Below are positions 32,601 through 44,069 of a DNA stretch of 64,000 nt, piece after piece. The translations under genes were made by a program, and so were the position numbers. Source of the DNA: Sulfurimicrobium sp031426915 (GTDB taxonomy: Bacteria > Pseudomonadota > Gammaproteobacteria > Burkholderiales > Sulfuricellaceae); contig JASJPB010000013.1 of NCBI GenBank assembly GCA_031426915.1, forward strand, positions 186,001 through 250,000, read 5' to 3'. The notes under the pieces were generated by a model, which worked only from the letters and a program-made list of their open reading frames with translations, searched no databases and was not told the DNA's origin. Position 1 is the first letter of the stretch. The number at the start of each line of letters is the position of its first letter.

Positions 32601-32622
32601 AGCTTGCCCGGCGGGGCAAGCT
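32601..32622 (+). terminator. Hairpin between ftsZ and lpxC
   Basis: AGCTTGCCC (32601-32609) and GGGCAAGCT (32614-32622) form a perfect 9-bp stem with a GGCG loop, 23 bases after ftsZ. Only a weak T-run (GGTTTTA) follows, so it may attenuate or protect the ftsZ message and not fully stop transcription into lpxC. Confidence 0.5.
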
Positions 32623-32692
32623 TGGCGGTTTTATGCTGGCTGTGTTAGCATTCGTGGCTTAATGAGGCTTGCCATAAGCCGTTTGGATAGCA

Positions 32693-33607
32693 ATGATCAA
32701 GCAACGCACCTTGAAAAACATGATCCGGGCAACCGGGGTTGGCCTGCACACAGGGGAGAAGGTCTATTTGACCCTGCGTCCGGCCGCTCCGAATACGGGC
32801 ATCGTGTTCCGTCGCGTTGACCTGCCGCAACCGGTTGAAATCAAGGCCAAACCCGACAGCGTGGGAGACACGCGCCTGTCATCCACCCTGGAAGAGAATG
32901 GGGTCAAGGTTTCCACGGTGGAACACCTGATGGCCGCACTGGCAGGCTTGGGCATCGACAACCTTTATGTCGACCTGTCGGCCGCAGAAGTACCTATCAT
33001 GGACGGTTCCGCCTCGCCCTTCGTGTTTCTGCTGCAATCGGCGGGCATTGAAGAACAGAACGCCGCCAAGAAATACATCCGCATCAAAAAAACCGTGGAA
33101 GTCCATGAGGGCGACAAATGGGTGCGTTTCGAAGCTCACAACGGCTTCAGGCTGAGCTTCACCATCGCCTTCGAGCACCCGGTATTCGACACTTCAAGCC
33201 AGTCCATCACACTGGACCTGGCCCAGGCCTCCTTCGTCAAGGACATTTCCCGCGCTCGCACTTTCGGCTTCATGCAGGACGTGGAAACCCTGCGCGCCAA
33301 CGGTCTGGCCCTTGGCGGCAGCATGGACAACGCCATTGTGATGGACGAATACCGCGTCCTGAACAACGATGGGCTGCGTTACGAGGATGAATTCGTCAAG
33401 CACAAGGTGCTGGATGCAATCGGCGATCTATACCTGCTCGGCTATCCGCTGCTGGGCGCATTCACGGCTTACAAATCCGGTCACGCTCTCAATAATCGCC
33501 TGCTGCGCACCCTGCTCGCCGATGAAGAAGCCTGGGAGTTCGTCACCTTCGACCGCGCAGAAGAAGCGCCGAGCGCACTGTTGCGCCTGTACAACCAAAC
33601 GGCTTGA
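32693..33607 (+). CDS. lpxC: UDP-3-O-acyl-GlcNAc deacetylase
   Basis: LpxC catalyses the committed step of lipid A synthesis in the cytoplasm. The 304-residue zinc enzyme has GLHTGEKVYLTLRPA, the first zinc histidine in STVEHLMAALAGLGIDN, EVPIMDGSASPFV, FGFMQDVETLRANGLALGGS-region residues, and the second zinc set in KHKVLDAIGDLYLLG (His and Asp). The C-terminal GHALNNRLLRTLL carries the catalytic histidine region. It ends the dcw cluster as in E. coli. Confidence 0.97.
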   Translation: MIKQRTLKNMIRATGVGLHTGEKVYLTLRPAAPNTGIVFRRVDLPQPVEIKAKPDSVGDTRLSSTLEENGVKVSTVEHLMAALAGLGIDNLYVDLSAAEVPIMDGSASPFVFLLQSAGIEEQNAAKKYIRIKKTVEVHEGDKWVRFEAHNGFRLSFTIAFEHPVFDTSSQSITLDLAQASFVKDISRARTFGFMQDVETLRANGLALGGSMDNAIVMDEYRVLNNDGLRYEDEFVKHKVLDAIGDLYLLGYPLLGAFTAYKSGHALNNRLLRTLLADEEAWEFVTFDRAEEAPSALLRLYNQTA

Positions 33608-33798
33608 TCGTCCTCCGACTTTTCGTCTTCCTGGCACTGACCGGGATAGCCTTGTCTCTGATACTCTACATGCTGCGGCAGGATCGCCGTTACCTGCGTC
33701 TGGCATGGCAGATCTTGAAGTTCTCGCTGGCATTGTTACTGGTGATCGCCGCCCTGATCATGATGGGGCGCATCGTCCTGTTCCGCATGCCGCTCTAG
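33604..33798 (+). CDS. Small two-helix membrane protein downstream of lpxC
   Basis: The 64-residue frame begins with TTG overlapping the lpxC stop (TTGA). It encodes two hydrophobic segments (~3-22 and ~36-58) separated by a basic loop (RQDRRYLRLAWQ). The coupling to lpxC, the membrane-like composition and the positive-inside loop support a real gene. Similar small unnamed proteins after lpxC exist in related bacteria as far as I recall. Its last 63 bases overlap the convergent dciA gene. Function is unknown. Confidence 0.55.
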   Translation: MIVLRLFVFLALTGIALSLILYMLRQDRRYLRLAWQILKFSLALLLVIAALIMMGRIVLFRMPL

Positions 33799-34209
33799 CA
33801 TCCGCTCCAGCGCCTGCTTGAGGGGCGATGCCGTCAATTGATCGGCAAGCCGGCGCAAACTCGCTGAGCCAGCGGGGCCGAGCAGCAAGGTCTTGATTGG
33901 CTTCGTTTCCTGCACCACAAAGCGCGCTTGCACTCGCACCAGAATTGCAGTAACCTCAAGGCCCTTTTTTTGAAATTTTTCCAACACAGTGGGCGCGAGC
34001 TGCCGCACCTTGGCCGCGATGGCCCCACTGTTGGCGTACACAACAAGAATCCGGTCCTGCAAACCACTCACCCTGCACATTTGCGCCAAAGGTGACGGAG
34101 CAAGACTTTCCCACAAGCGCTGCAACTCCAGCAAATGCTCAACATGACTGGACAGCGCAGCAAGAGTGGCGGTTGAACCGAGGTAGGACTGTAATTTACG
34201 TGCACTCAT
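33736..34209 (-). CDS. dciA: Replicative helicase loader DciA (DUF721)
   Basis: The 157-residue DUF721 protein has the family pattern LWESLAPSPLAQMCRVSGLQD followed by ILVVYANSGAIAAKVRQLAP and LEKFQKKGLEVTAILVRVQ. DciA is the ancestral loader or partner of DnaB helicase in bacteria lacking phage-derived DnaC. The C-terminal tail is charged and histidine-rich (MLERHAEQDDAPHHDQGG). It is transcribed against lpxC and divergently from the M23 peptidase gene, with only 15 bases between the starts. Confidence 0.85.
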   Translation of the reverse strand: MSARKLQSYLGSTATLAALSSHVEHLLELQRLWESLAPSPLAQMCRVSGLQDRILVVYANSGAIAAKVRQLAPTVLEKFQKKGLEVTAILVRVQARFVVQETKPIKTLLLGPAGSASLRRLADQLTASPLKQALERMLERHAEQDDAPHHDQGGDHQ

Positions 34210-34224
34210 GGAGGATATTGCCGG

Positions 34225-35106
34225 GTGAACATTATTTTCGTTTCGGACAATCTGGCTCGGGGGAAAAGCATTACCCTCAGTCGCAACCAGGTCATTATTG
34301 CCGCTTTGAGCTGGGGGCTGCTACCCATCCTGCTCGCTTTTGGTCTCTATTATTTCATGCTTTCCCAGGGCGGTGTCCTGCCGCAGCAAAATCAGGCGCA
34401 AAACCGTGTCTATCTGCAGGAAAACCTCAACACCATGGCAGCACGCCTGGGGCAATTGCAGGCGCAGGTACAGCGCCTCGACGCGCTGGGCGGCCGTCTC
34501 GCCAAGCATTTCGGCCTGTCGGAGAAGGAATTCAACTTCCACCAGCAACCGGGCCAGGGCGGAGCCGAGCCAGTCGCTTCACAATTTCAGCTCAACCCAC
34601 AGCAACTCGAGCGCGAACTGGCCAGTTTTGCCCAGCATCTTGAAGCACGGAGCGACAGCCTGGGCGTGCTGGAAGCCCTGACCTTGCGTGAACAGGTAAA
34701 GAAAAGCGCGTTCCCCTCAGCACAGCCGGTCGTATCAGGGTGGTTTTCTTCCAATTACGGCTGGCGCCTCGATCCTTTCAGCGGCAAGCAAGCCATGCAC
34801 GAGGGCGTGGACTTCATGGCCGAAACAGGCACGCCGATAAAAGCTGCGGCAGGCGGGGTAGTGGTTTACTCAGAATATCACCTCCAATATGGTAATATGC
34901 TTGAGATTGACCATGGCAACGGCTTGGTTAGCCGCTACGCCCATGCTTCGAAACGCCTGGCAAAAGTGGGCGATATCGTATTGCAGGGACAGAAAATTGC
35001 CGAGGTCGGCAGCACCGGGCGCTCCACCGGCCCGCACTTGCATTTTGAGATACTGAGCAACGGCGCTCCACAGAATCCAGCGCGTTACCTGCATATCGCC
35101 GGTTAA
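34225..35106 (+). CDS. M23-family peptidoglycan endopeptidase
   Basis: The 293-residue protein is anchored by an N-terminal membrane helix (~24-46), then a coiled-coil region (~60-150) and a C-terminal LytM/M23 domain. The zinc ligands are H192 and D196 in MHEGVDFMAETGTPI and H273 in PHLHFEIL, with H271 as the catalytic histidine, so it looks active. Family members cut peptide cross-links in the periplasm. The start is GTG with GGAGG (34210-34214) 10 bases upstream; there is no ATG before the membrane helix. It lies between dciA and secA, a common proteobacterial order. Confidence 0.9.
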   Translation: MNIIFVSDNLARGKSITLSRNQVIIAALSWGLLPILLAFGLYYFMLSQGGVLPQQNQAQNRVYLQENLNTMAARLGQLQAQVQRLDALGGRLAKHFGLSEKEFNFHQQPGQGGAEPVASQFQLNPQQLERELASFAQHLEARSDSLGVLEALTLREQVKKSAFPSAQPVVSGWFSSNYGWRLDPFSGKQAMHEGVDFMAETGTPIKAAAGGVVVYSEYHLQYGNMLEIDHGNGLVSRYAHASKRLAKVGDIVLQGQKIAEVGSTGRSTGPHLHFEILSNGAPQNPARYLHIAG

Positions 35107-35115
35107 CCAACAACA

Positions 35116-35167
35116 GGAGGCTTGAGGCGCCTGGCATCGAGATGGATGTCAGGCCCGCGATGCCTCC
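35116..35167 (+). terminator. Nested stem-loop in the secA leader
   Basis: An inner stem pairs 35129-35137 (GCCTGGCAT) with 35146-35154 (ATGTCAGGC). An outer stem pairs GGAGGC (35116-35121) with GCCTCC (35162-35167). It is followed by ATATTTTTG, which gives a terminator-like run, 21 bases before secA. It could end the M23 transcript or regulate secA; no SecM-like arrest peptide is visible. Confidence 0.5.
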
Positions 35168-35188
35168 ATATTTTTGATTGAAGTTTTC

Positions 35189-37909
<2,721 letters not shown>

Positions 37910-37918
<9 letters not shown>

Positions 37919-40135
37919 AACTTTAGGCGAGGGACGGCCAAGAAAATAACCTTGGCCGTGAGTGAAGCCCAGAAGGTTTAGCTTTTCCAGTGTCTGCTCG
38001 GTTTCAATCCCCTCAGCGACCATACCGTAGCCAGCCTTGCGTATCATCATTGCCAAACTTTCCACTATCCCCCCCTGGCGTTCATCCTGCTCCAGGCTGC
38101 GGATCAGCGATATGTCGAACTTCACGATATCGACAGGCATATTGGCCAGATAGCCGAGGGAAGAGTAGCCGCTGCCAAAATCGTCCAGCGCAACCTTGAA
38201 ACCCGCGGCACGTAACAGGTTAAGATTCGCCGATGCCTGCTGCAACTGGGTAATGAGCGCGGTTTCGGTGATTTCCACCACCAGTTTGTAATCCTTGAGA
38301 AAGGGTTCGAATCCCGCCAGCTTTTCCCTGACCTGGGGATGCACGATGGCCGGTCCTGAAATATTCAAGGATAGGCCGCTGCCCGCCGGGATCAGGCCCG
38401 CACGCAAATTCTCCAGGATTTTTCCCATCACGGCAAAATCCATCTCGGCCTCCAGGCGCCGCGCATCCACCACCGGAAAAATCGCACTGGGCATGATCAA
38501 TTCGCAATCACGGCGAATTCTGACCAAAGCTTCATAATAATCAATTTTGCGCGTGCTCAGATCAACCACTGGCTGATAATGCATTTCCAGGCCGGCACCA
38601 GTGGCTATTGCCTCGAACACCGCGCTGGTAATCTGGTTCGAAAGCATGGCATTGCCATCGCGAGCCATGTCTTCGGTGTATGACGCAATCTTTCCATGTC
38701 CCGGCCGCTTGGCGAAATACATTGCCACATCAGCCTGTTTTTGCAGTGTCACCAGGTTTTCCGCATGGATACCTTCCGCGTGGGACAGCCCGATGCTGAT
38801 CCGAATCGGCTCCCTGATTCCCAATGCCGAGAAATCATGCTGATCCACCGCCTCAACGCAGCGTTTTGCCACATCCTGAACCGGGCCGACATCTGCATCC
38901 AGAAGCATGGCAGCAAATTCGTCCCCGCCAAGGCGATACAGGCGATCGCCCGTGCGCAAGGTACTTTGCAGGATATGGGCGATCGCCTGGATGACTTGAT
39001 CACCGACCTGGTGGCCGTAAGTATCGTTTATGGGCTTGAAATGGTCACAATCGAACAGCATGAAGGACACATCAATGCGATGACCGCTGGCAACCGAAAG
39101 CAGCATTTTCCAGTCGTCATCGAAACAGCGTCGGTTAAATACACCTGTCAGCGGGTCGCGGTGGGCCATGGTCCACAACTCGGTATTTTTCTGGTCCAGG
39201 CTGGAGTGCATGGCTTCAAGCTGGCCCTGGTAATCGTTGAGCGAATTCCGCACTTTTTCCAATTCCCTGACCGACAAACCGGCGCCGAGAGAATCAAGCA
39301 TCAGACCGCCACTTCCCTGGCGCAGGTTATCTATGTGCCGTGACAGCCGCATCAGGGGCCTTGCCAACAGGCTGGATAATGCCACGTAGACCAGCCAGGA
39401 CAGCAGCAAGACAACGAATGCGCTCTGGTACTGATAGCGGGTCAGGAACCCGAGCAGAGCCGACATTTCTTCATTGGGAATCACCTTGAAGACGATGCGG
39501 CTGGCCAGACCCGCCAGAATGGTCTCACCCTCGTGCAGCGACAAGGCAATGCTGGCCGGATCGGCATAACGAAAATGCTGCACGCTTTGCAACGCGGACA
39601 ACAAATCGATCTTGATCACGGCATAGCCGGAAACCTGGCTCCGTATCTCCACGTCCAGAATCGGAACGGTGAGATAGATAAAGTCGCGCCCTCCCTGCCT
39701 TGTGACCTCGCTTTGAGCCAACTTTGCCGCCACGCGCGGCATGCCGGCCTGGGGCTGCGCGGCCAGGGGACGAGCCTGGCGATTGTAAAGTTCCACTGCC
39801 TTGACATAGGCGGGCAAAATACCCCCCTCCGCGACACGACTGTCGCGCCAGTAAATATAGTAGGAGGGATCGCTCAACTGCTGGCGTGTTTCGTCCCAGC
39901 TCACCAGCGAATGGCCCATCTGCTCCATTTCCTTGTTCAATTGCACCACCGCCTGCGCAATTTCCGCGCTTGCTGCACGCTGACTGTTGCTTTCGATATC
40001 AGCCCGGGTGGAAGCGATTTTGTTCAGCATCAGCAAGCTGCTGACACTGAAAAGCAGGGTCACCGCCACGATAAAGACAATAGCGTAGGTTTTAATCGAG
40101 AATGGCGAAAAGTGGCAACGCAAAAGGGAAATCAT
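37910..40135 (-). CDS. Membrane GGDEF-EAL protein (c-di-GMP synthesis/breakdown)
   Basis: The 741-residue protein has membrane helices at ~18-38 and ~238-256, flanking a periplasmic sensor region of about 200 residues (WRDSRVAEGGILPAYVKAVEL), then a HAMP-like segment. The GGDEF domain has an intact G403-G-D-E-F407 and an RTGD inhibitory site at 394-397. The EAL domain has E535-A-L, LNISGPA, VEITETALI, DDFGSGYSSL and AEGIE. Both active sites look complete, so it may make and degrade c-di-GMP, with control through the periplasmic sensor. The two unknown proteins at 41795 and 44070 could be c-di-GMP effectors, but this is speculative. Confidence 0.93.
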
Positions 40136-41005
40136 CTAGTGAGGCTTACTTTTAAGAATTCCAATGACCCGGTCAGAGAGTTCGAATTCATGTTCGCCAT
40201 CGAAAAAATGCCCAGCCCCTTGTATCAGGTGAACCGGTGCACGCCCATGCATGAGCTGCGCCTGCCAGCCGGGAGGGAGCACCTGATCTTTGCTGCCAAG
40301 CACGACATCCACTGGCACATTGATCTTGCCCAGCCGGCCCATGATGAACTCCCCCGTCCAGTCGGCATAGGAAAGGTAAGCGGGCAGCGCGGCGACATAA
40401 TTGTTCTTGCAATAAGCGATGGTGAAGCGGCGCAGGGACGGCGCCGCCTGGCCTGGTGCGTGGGATTTTTCAGAACGCACCTTGCGATATTGCTCGGCAT
40501 CCACATAAATGGGCACAATACTGGCCAGAATGGCGCGCTCCACTGCAGCATTCGGAGCGCCTGAAAGATAAGCCAGAACATCCTTGCCGCCGCTACTATG
40601 ACCAATCAGGACGATTTTTTTATAGCCATGGCTGCCAAGCCAGTTCACCCAGTAAGCAATCTCCTGCACATCGTGCTGCAGGGTGTGCTTGTGCACCGCT
40701 TCACATGACAGGCTTTTGTTGCGACGGCTGATTCCCAGAGAGAGTGTCGGCACCAGAATCGGGTAACCCGCGTCAGCCAGCGCATCCGCAAGGCGGTTCA
40801 TGGGGGGCGAATTGCGCGTCTGCAAAAAACCATGCAGTAGCAGTACGGCGGGGAAACCGGGTTTCCCCGCGCGATAATCAGCCACACCGATCAGGCCGGA
40901 AGAAAAATTGATTTCCACAGTATCAGCCTGGGCGGCGACAGAGACCAGGAAGGCAGCCAGCAATAACAAACCCGCAACACCGCGCGTGAGCTTCAACGCT
41001 TGCAT
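40136..41005 (-). CDS. Exported alpha/beta hydrolase
   Basis: The 289-residue protein starts at 41005, where GGGAGG lies 9 bases upstream and a classical signal peptide follows (MQALKLTRGVAGLLLLAAFL, cleavage near AAQA-D). An earlier in-frame ATG would bury this signal. The fold markers are VLLLHGFLQTRNSPPM (oxyanion loop), the nucleophile elbow VLIGHSSGGKDVL (GHSSG), a late Asp in VLGSKDQVL and His in LIQGAGHFFDGEH, so a complete Ser-Asp-His triad. The substrate is unknown. It abuts the GGDEF/EAL gene with no gap, suggesting one transcript. Confidence 0.85.
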   Translation of the reverse strand: MQALKLTRGVAGLLLLAAFLVSVAAQADTVEINFSSGLIGVADYRAGKPGFPAVLLLHGFLQTRNSPPMNRLADALADAGYPILVPTLSLGISRRNKSLSCEAVHKHTLQHDVQEIAYWVNWLGSHGYKKIVLIGHSSGGKDVLAYLSGAPNAAVERAILASIVPIYVDAEQYRKVRSEKSHAPGQAAPSLRRFTIAYCKNNYVAALPAYLSYADWTGEFIMGRLGKINVPVDVVLGSKDQVLPPGWQAQLMHGRAPVHLIQGAGHFFDGEHEFELSDRVIGILKSKPH

Positions 41006-41140
41006 CAATCGCCTCCCAATCCGGCCCCATTTCAATGGTTGATTGTATAGCGGCAAGCATGACATCAAAAGAAAATCTTGCCCTCGCTGCAGGCATGGTG
41101 ATTCGGGGTAAAATCACCCAACCAAGCCTGAGGAGTCATC

Positions 41141-41710
41141 ATGAATCAAGCCCTATCCCCTGCAATAATTGGCCTGGTCACTGTCAGCGACCGTGCATTC
41201 CAAGGAGTATACGAGGATCAGGGCATCCCTGCCCTGCGTGCCTGGCTGGAGGCAACCCTTGCCACCCCGCACCGGGTTATCACGCGCCTGATTCCGGACG
41301 AACAGGAACAAATCGAGGCCACCCTGAAAGAGCTGGTGGACCAGGAGGGCTGCTGTCTGGTACTTACCACAGGCGGCACCGGGCCTGCTCCGCGCGATGT
41401 CACCCCGGAGGCCACGCTTGCCGTAGCGGACCGGGTGCTGGATGGTTTCGGCGAACAAATGCGCGCAGTCAGCCTGAAATATGTGCCGACAGCAATTCTG
41501 TCGCGCCAGGTGGGCGTGATCCGCAAGCAGACACTGATTATCAATCTGCCAGGGCAACCCAAGGCAATCAAAGAAACACTGGATGGTGTCTTTTCTGCCA
41601 TACCCTACTGCATAGACCTGATTGGCGGCCCCTACCTGGAGACAAGACCTGAAACTGTTTCAGTCTTTCGCCCTAAATCAGCCCAGCTCCTGAAACAGCA
41701 AAATGCCTGA
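41141..41710 (+). CDS. mog: Molybdopterin adenylyltransferase
   Basis: The 189-residue Mog adenylylates molybdopterin before molybdenum insertion. It has GLVTVSDRAFQGVYEDQGIPAL, TTGGTGPAPRDVTPEATL (the MPT/ATP-binding TGGTG loop), and QTLIINLPGQPKAIKETL near the C-terminus. GAGGAG (41130-41135) precedes the ATG. No other molybdenum cofactor genes are nearby. Confidence 0.93.
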   Translation: MNQALSPAIIGLVTVSDRAFQGVYEDQGIPALRAWLEATLATPHRVITRLIPDEQEQIEATLKELVDQEGCCLVLTTGGTGPAPRDVTPEATLAVADRVLDGFGEQMRAVSLKYVPTAILSRQVGVIRKQTLIINLPGQPKAIKETLDGVFSAIPYCIDLIGGPYLETRPETVSVFRPKSAQLLKQQNA

Positions 41711-41794
41711 CCGGTATTATGTCATTTGCATCATCTGACTTAAGGCGTTATCATTGGATGCTTAACATCGAAGTAACTCTCATCAGAGGACCGA

Positions 41795-43399
41795 ATGTTT
41801 GATTTCAAAGGGTTGATCAGCGCCCTGTTGCGCAAGAAAGATGGAGAGCCCGTCGGCGACCTGAAATCCGCAACAATCTGGGTGCAGGAACTGCCGCAAA
41901 GCGATATTCACCTGGCGCAACAGGAAATTGTCAAGACACTGGGCAGTCTCACCAAGAACACCGCTATTTCACTCAAGGAGCGTATCCGGGTAATGCTTTA
42001 CCTGGATGAGAAGGCCCGTTCCCTGCAAGAAACATTGTGCCGCGAATATCTAGCCGCGATAGATGATCGACGCTCCGCCGCGCGTCAGCAACTCCCGACC
42101 ATCCTGTTGTTCTGGGAAGAAATGGCCGCGGGCTACCAACTGTGCATACGCGAATTCGCCAGCAATCCGGGCAGCAAGAAGATTCGCGAACAATTACCCC
42201 TCTTGACCGCCAAGGCGATGCACTACTGCGCCATGCAGACCAAATGGAGCCATATCCGCTACATGCCCGTGGAGCCCTCGGTTTGGCGCCACCTGCACCG
42301 ACTGTACCAGTTTTCCGAGCTTGAGAATTTCGACCGCGCCCCGGTTCGGCTCTATCCGCAACAGGATGACACCACCTGCGCCAGCGAATACATGCAGGCA
42401 ATGATGCTCTATCTCGCCAATCCGGCCAGTTTGCTCCCCGCCCAGATCGAGATGGTGGACTTCTGGCTTGACAGCTGGTCCAAGAGCCTGGTGATCGAGG
42501 CTGATTTCCGCCCCCATCGACAGCTTTACGCCGTCAACCTGGGCGATTCAAAACCCGCGCGCAAGCTGCGCCGTAACATGCTGGGCGAGAAATACCGCTA
42601 TTGGGGCGTGGGGCTGCTCCAGGTCACCATCGCCAAGGTTGTGGAACAACTGAAACAGGGAGAACTGCCGGTGCGACTTAAATTGGGGGAGGAATGCCGT
42701 CTTCCCGCCTGTCTCGAACTGATAGAGGAAATCGCCCAGCGTTGGGCGGGGCACAGCACGGTCCGCAAGCACGAAAGAACCCCGGCGGAAAAATCCCTTC
42801 TGGTTGTGCAAGGCCTGGGGAACATCGTGGCTCAGCTGCATGGGGGCAAACGAACTGGCCTGGCCGCGACTTATGACAGCCGGGACAGCGACAACGGAAA
42901 CCGGCCGACACCCAAACCAAGCGGAGAAGCCGAGCTGTTCGAAAACACCGCACAGCAGTGGCAAGTGGAAAATGAGTCCCTGAGCGGCTACGGCGTGACA
43001 TTCAATCGCAACCGTGCCGGGCAGCTAAAAATCGGCACTCTGGTCAGTCTCAAGGCGGAAACAGCCAAGCATCTCGCGATTGGAATCGTGCGCCGCATCA
43101 TCAACGACAGCCCGGGACTGGTACATGCCGGCATCCAGACCCTGACCCAGACCCCGGTTGCGGTGGAACTGCACCCATTACCGAACGAGAGTGGTAAAGC
43201 CGCCAGCGCCATTTATCTTCCCGAACTCCCCAAACTGCTGATGGGTCGCAGCCTGCTGCTGGCGGATGAATACTATTCCCCGGGTAAGCTGCTACAGCTC
43301 AAGGCGCAAGGGAAGAGCTACACCATCCGGCTTCAACCCGCCGTGGAACGCGGCGCGGATTATATCCGGGCCGGCTTCGATGTGGTGGCAAAAGGGTGA
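41795..43399 (+). CDS. Unknown protein, paralogue 1; possible PilZ-like C-terminus
   Basis: The 534-residue cytoplasmic protein has no signal or membrane helix and was not assigned to a characterised family. Its opening (GDLKSATIWVQELPQSDIHLAQ) and middle (RYWGVGLLQ, LKLGEECRLPACLELIEEIAQRW) align with the 571-residue protein at 44070-45785. The C-terminal ~120 residues begin WQVENESLSGYGVTFN and end in beta-rich sequence (IGTLVSLKAETAKHLAIGIVRR). The N-E-S-x-x-G pattern is compatible with the D/N-x-S-x-x-G of PilZ c-di-GMP-binding domains, but the upstream RxxxR is not clear. AGAGGA precedes the ATG. The carboxylesterase gene follows 10 bases later. Confidence 0.75.
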   Translation: MFDFKGLISALLRKKDGEPVGDLKSATIWVQELPQSDIHLAQQEIVKTLGSLTKNTAISLKERIRVMLYLDEKARSLQETLCREYLAAIDDRRSAARQQLPTILLFWEEMAAGYQLCIREFASNPGSKKIREQLPLLTAKAMHYCAMQTKWSHIRYMPVEPSVWRHLHRLYQFSELENFDRAPVRLYPQQDDTTCASEYMQAMMLYLANPASLLPAQIEMVDFWLDSWSKSLVIEADFRPHRQLYAVNLGDSKPARKLRRNMLGEKYRYWGVGLLQVTIAKVVEQLKQGELPVRLKLGEECRLPACLELIEEIAQRWAGHSTVRKHERTPAEKSLLVVQGLGNIVAQLHGGKRTGLAATYDSRDSDNGNRPTPKPSGEAELFENTAQQWQVENESLSGYGVTFNRNRAGQLKIGTLVSLKAETAKHLAIGIVRRIINDSPGLVHAGIQTLTQTPVAVELHPLPNESGKAASAIYLPELPKLLMGRSLLLADEYYSPGKLLQLKAQGKSYTIRLQPAVERGADYIRAGFDVVAKG

Positions 43400-43409
43400 T
43401 ACCAGGCTA

Positions 43410-44066
43410 ATGAATACGCTCGAAATAGTAACCGGCAACGAGCCTGGCTGTGCCGTGATCTGGCTCCACGGACTGGGTGCCGATGGCCACGACTTTGCGC
43501 CCATAGTGCCGGAACTCGGCTTGCCGCCCTCCCTGAGAGCACGCTTCGTATTCCCCCACGCACCGGCCATGCCCGTGACGATCAACGGTGGCTACGTCAT
43601 GCCGGCCTGGTATGACGTAAGAAGCCAGGATTTATGCCAGGAAGAGGACTCCGAGGGTATTCGCATCTCGCAGCAGGCGGTCGAAGCCCTGATCCAGCGC
43701 GAAATTTCACGCGGTATCGAACCCGCGCATATCGTCCTGGCCGGCTTCTCTCAGGGTGGCGCAATCGCGCTCCACACCGGCCTGCGATTCTGCGCGCCAC
43801 TGGCCGGGGTGCTGGCTCTTTCAAGCTACCTGCCACTGCCTCAGGACCTCGCTGCCGAGGCCAGTCCCGCCAACACCGCAGTCCCGATATTCATGGCTCA
43901 CGGTATAGCCGACAATGTCATTTCCTGTGGCCAGGGATCCGCAACGCGTGATTTTTTGATTGAACGGGGTTATGCGGTGGAATGGCGCGAATACCCCATG
44001 TCCCATTCCGTGTGTGCGGCGGAAATCGCCGACATCGGAGCATGGCTGGCGAAAGTCCTGACCTAG
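43410..44066 (+). CDS. Carboxylesterase / phospholipase-type hydrolase
   Basis: The 218-residue alpha/beta hydrolase matches the Abhydrolase_2 (EstB/acyl-protein thioesterase-like) family. It has AVIWLHGLGADGHDFAPIVPEL, the nucleophile elbow VLAGFSQGGAIALHTGL, Asp in HGIADNVI and the final His in YPMSHSVCAAEI. The start at 43410 is the family-like one; an earlier frame start at 43266 would overlap paralogue 1 by more than 130 bases. The likely activity is on short acyl esters. It is flanked by two paralogous unknown genes, one upstream on the same strand and one convergent with only 3 bases between stops. Confidence 0.9.
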   Translation: MNTLEIVTGNEPGCAVIWLHGLGADGHDFAPIVPELGLPPSLRARFVFPHAPAMPVTINGGYVMPAWYDVRSQDLCQEEDSEGIRISQQAVEALIQREISRGIEPAHIVLAGFSQGGAIALHTGLRFCAPLAGVLALSSYLPLPQDLAAEASPANTAVPIFMAHGIADNVISCGQGSATRDFLIERGYAVEWREYPMSHSVCAAEIADIGAWLAKVLT

Positions 44067-44069
44067 AAC

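Noticed and set aside
41078..41114. TTGCCC ... TAAAAT as a mog promoter
   Set aside because: The spacing is 25 bases, too long for sigma-70.
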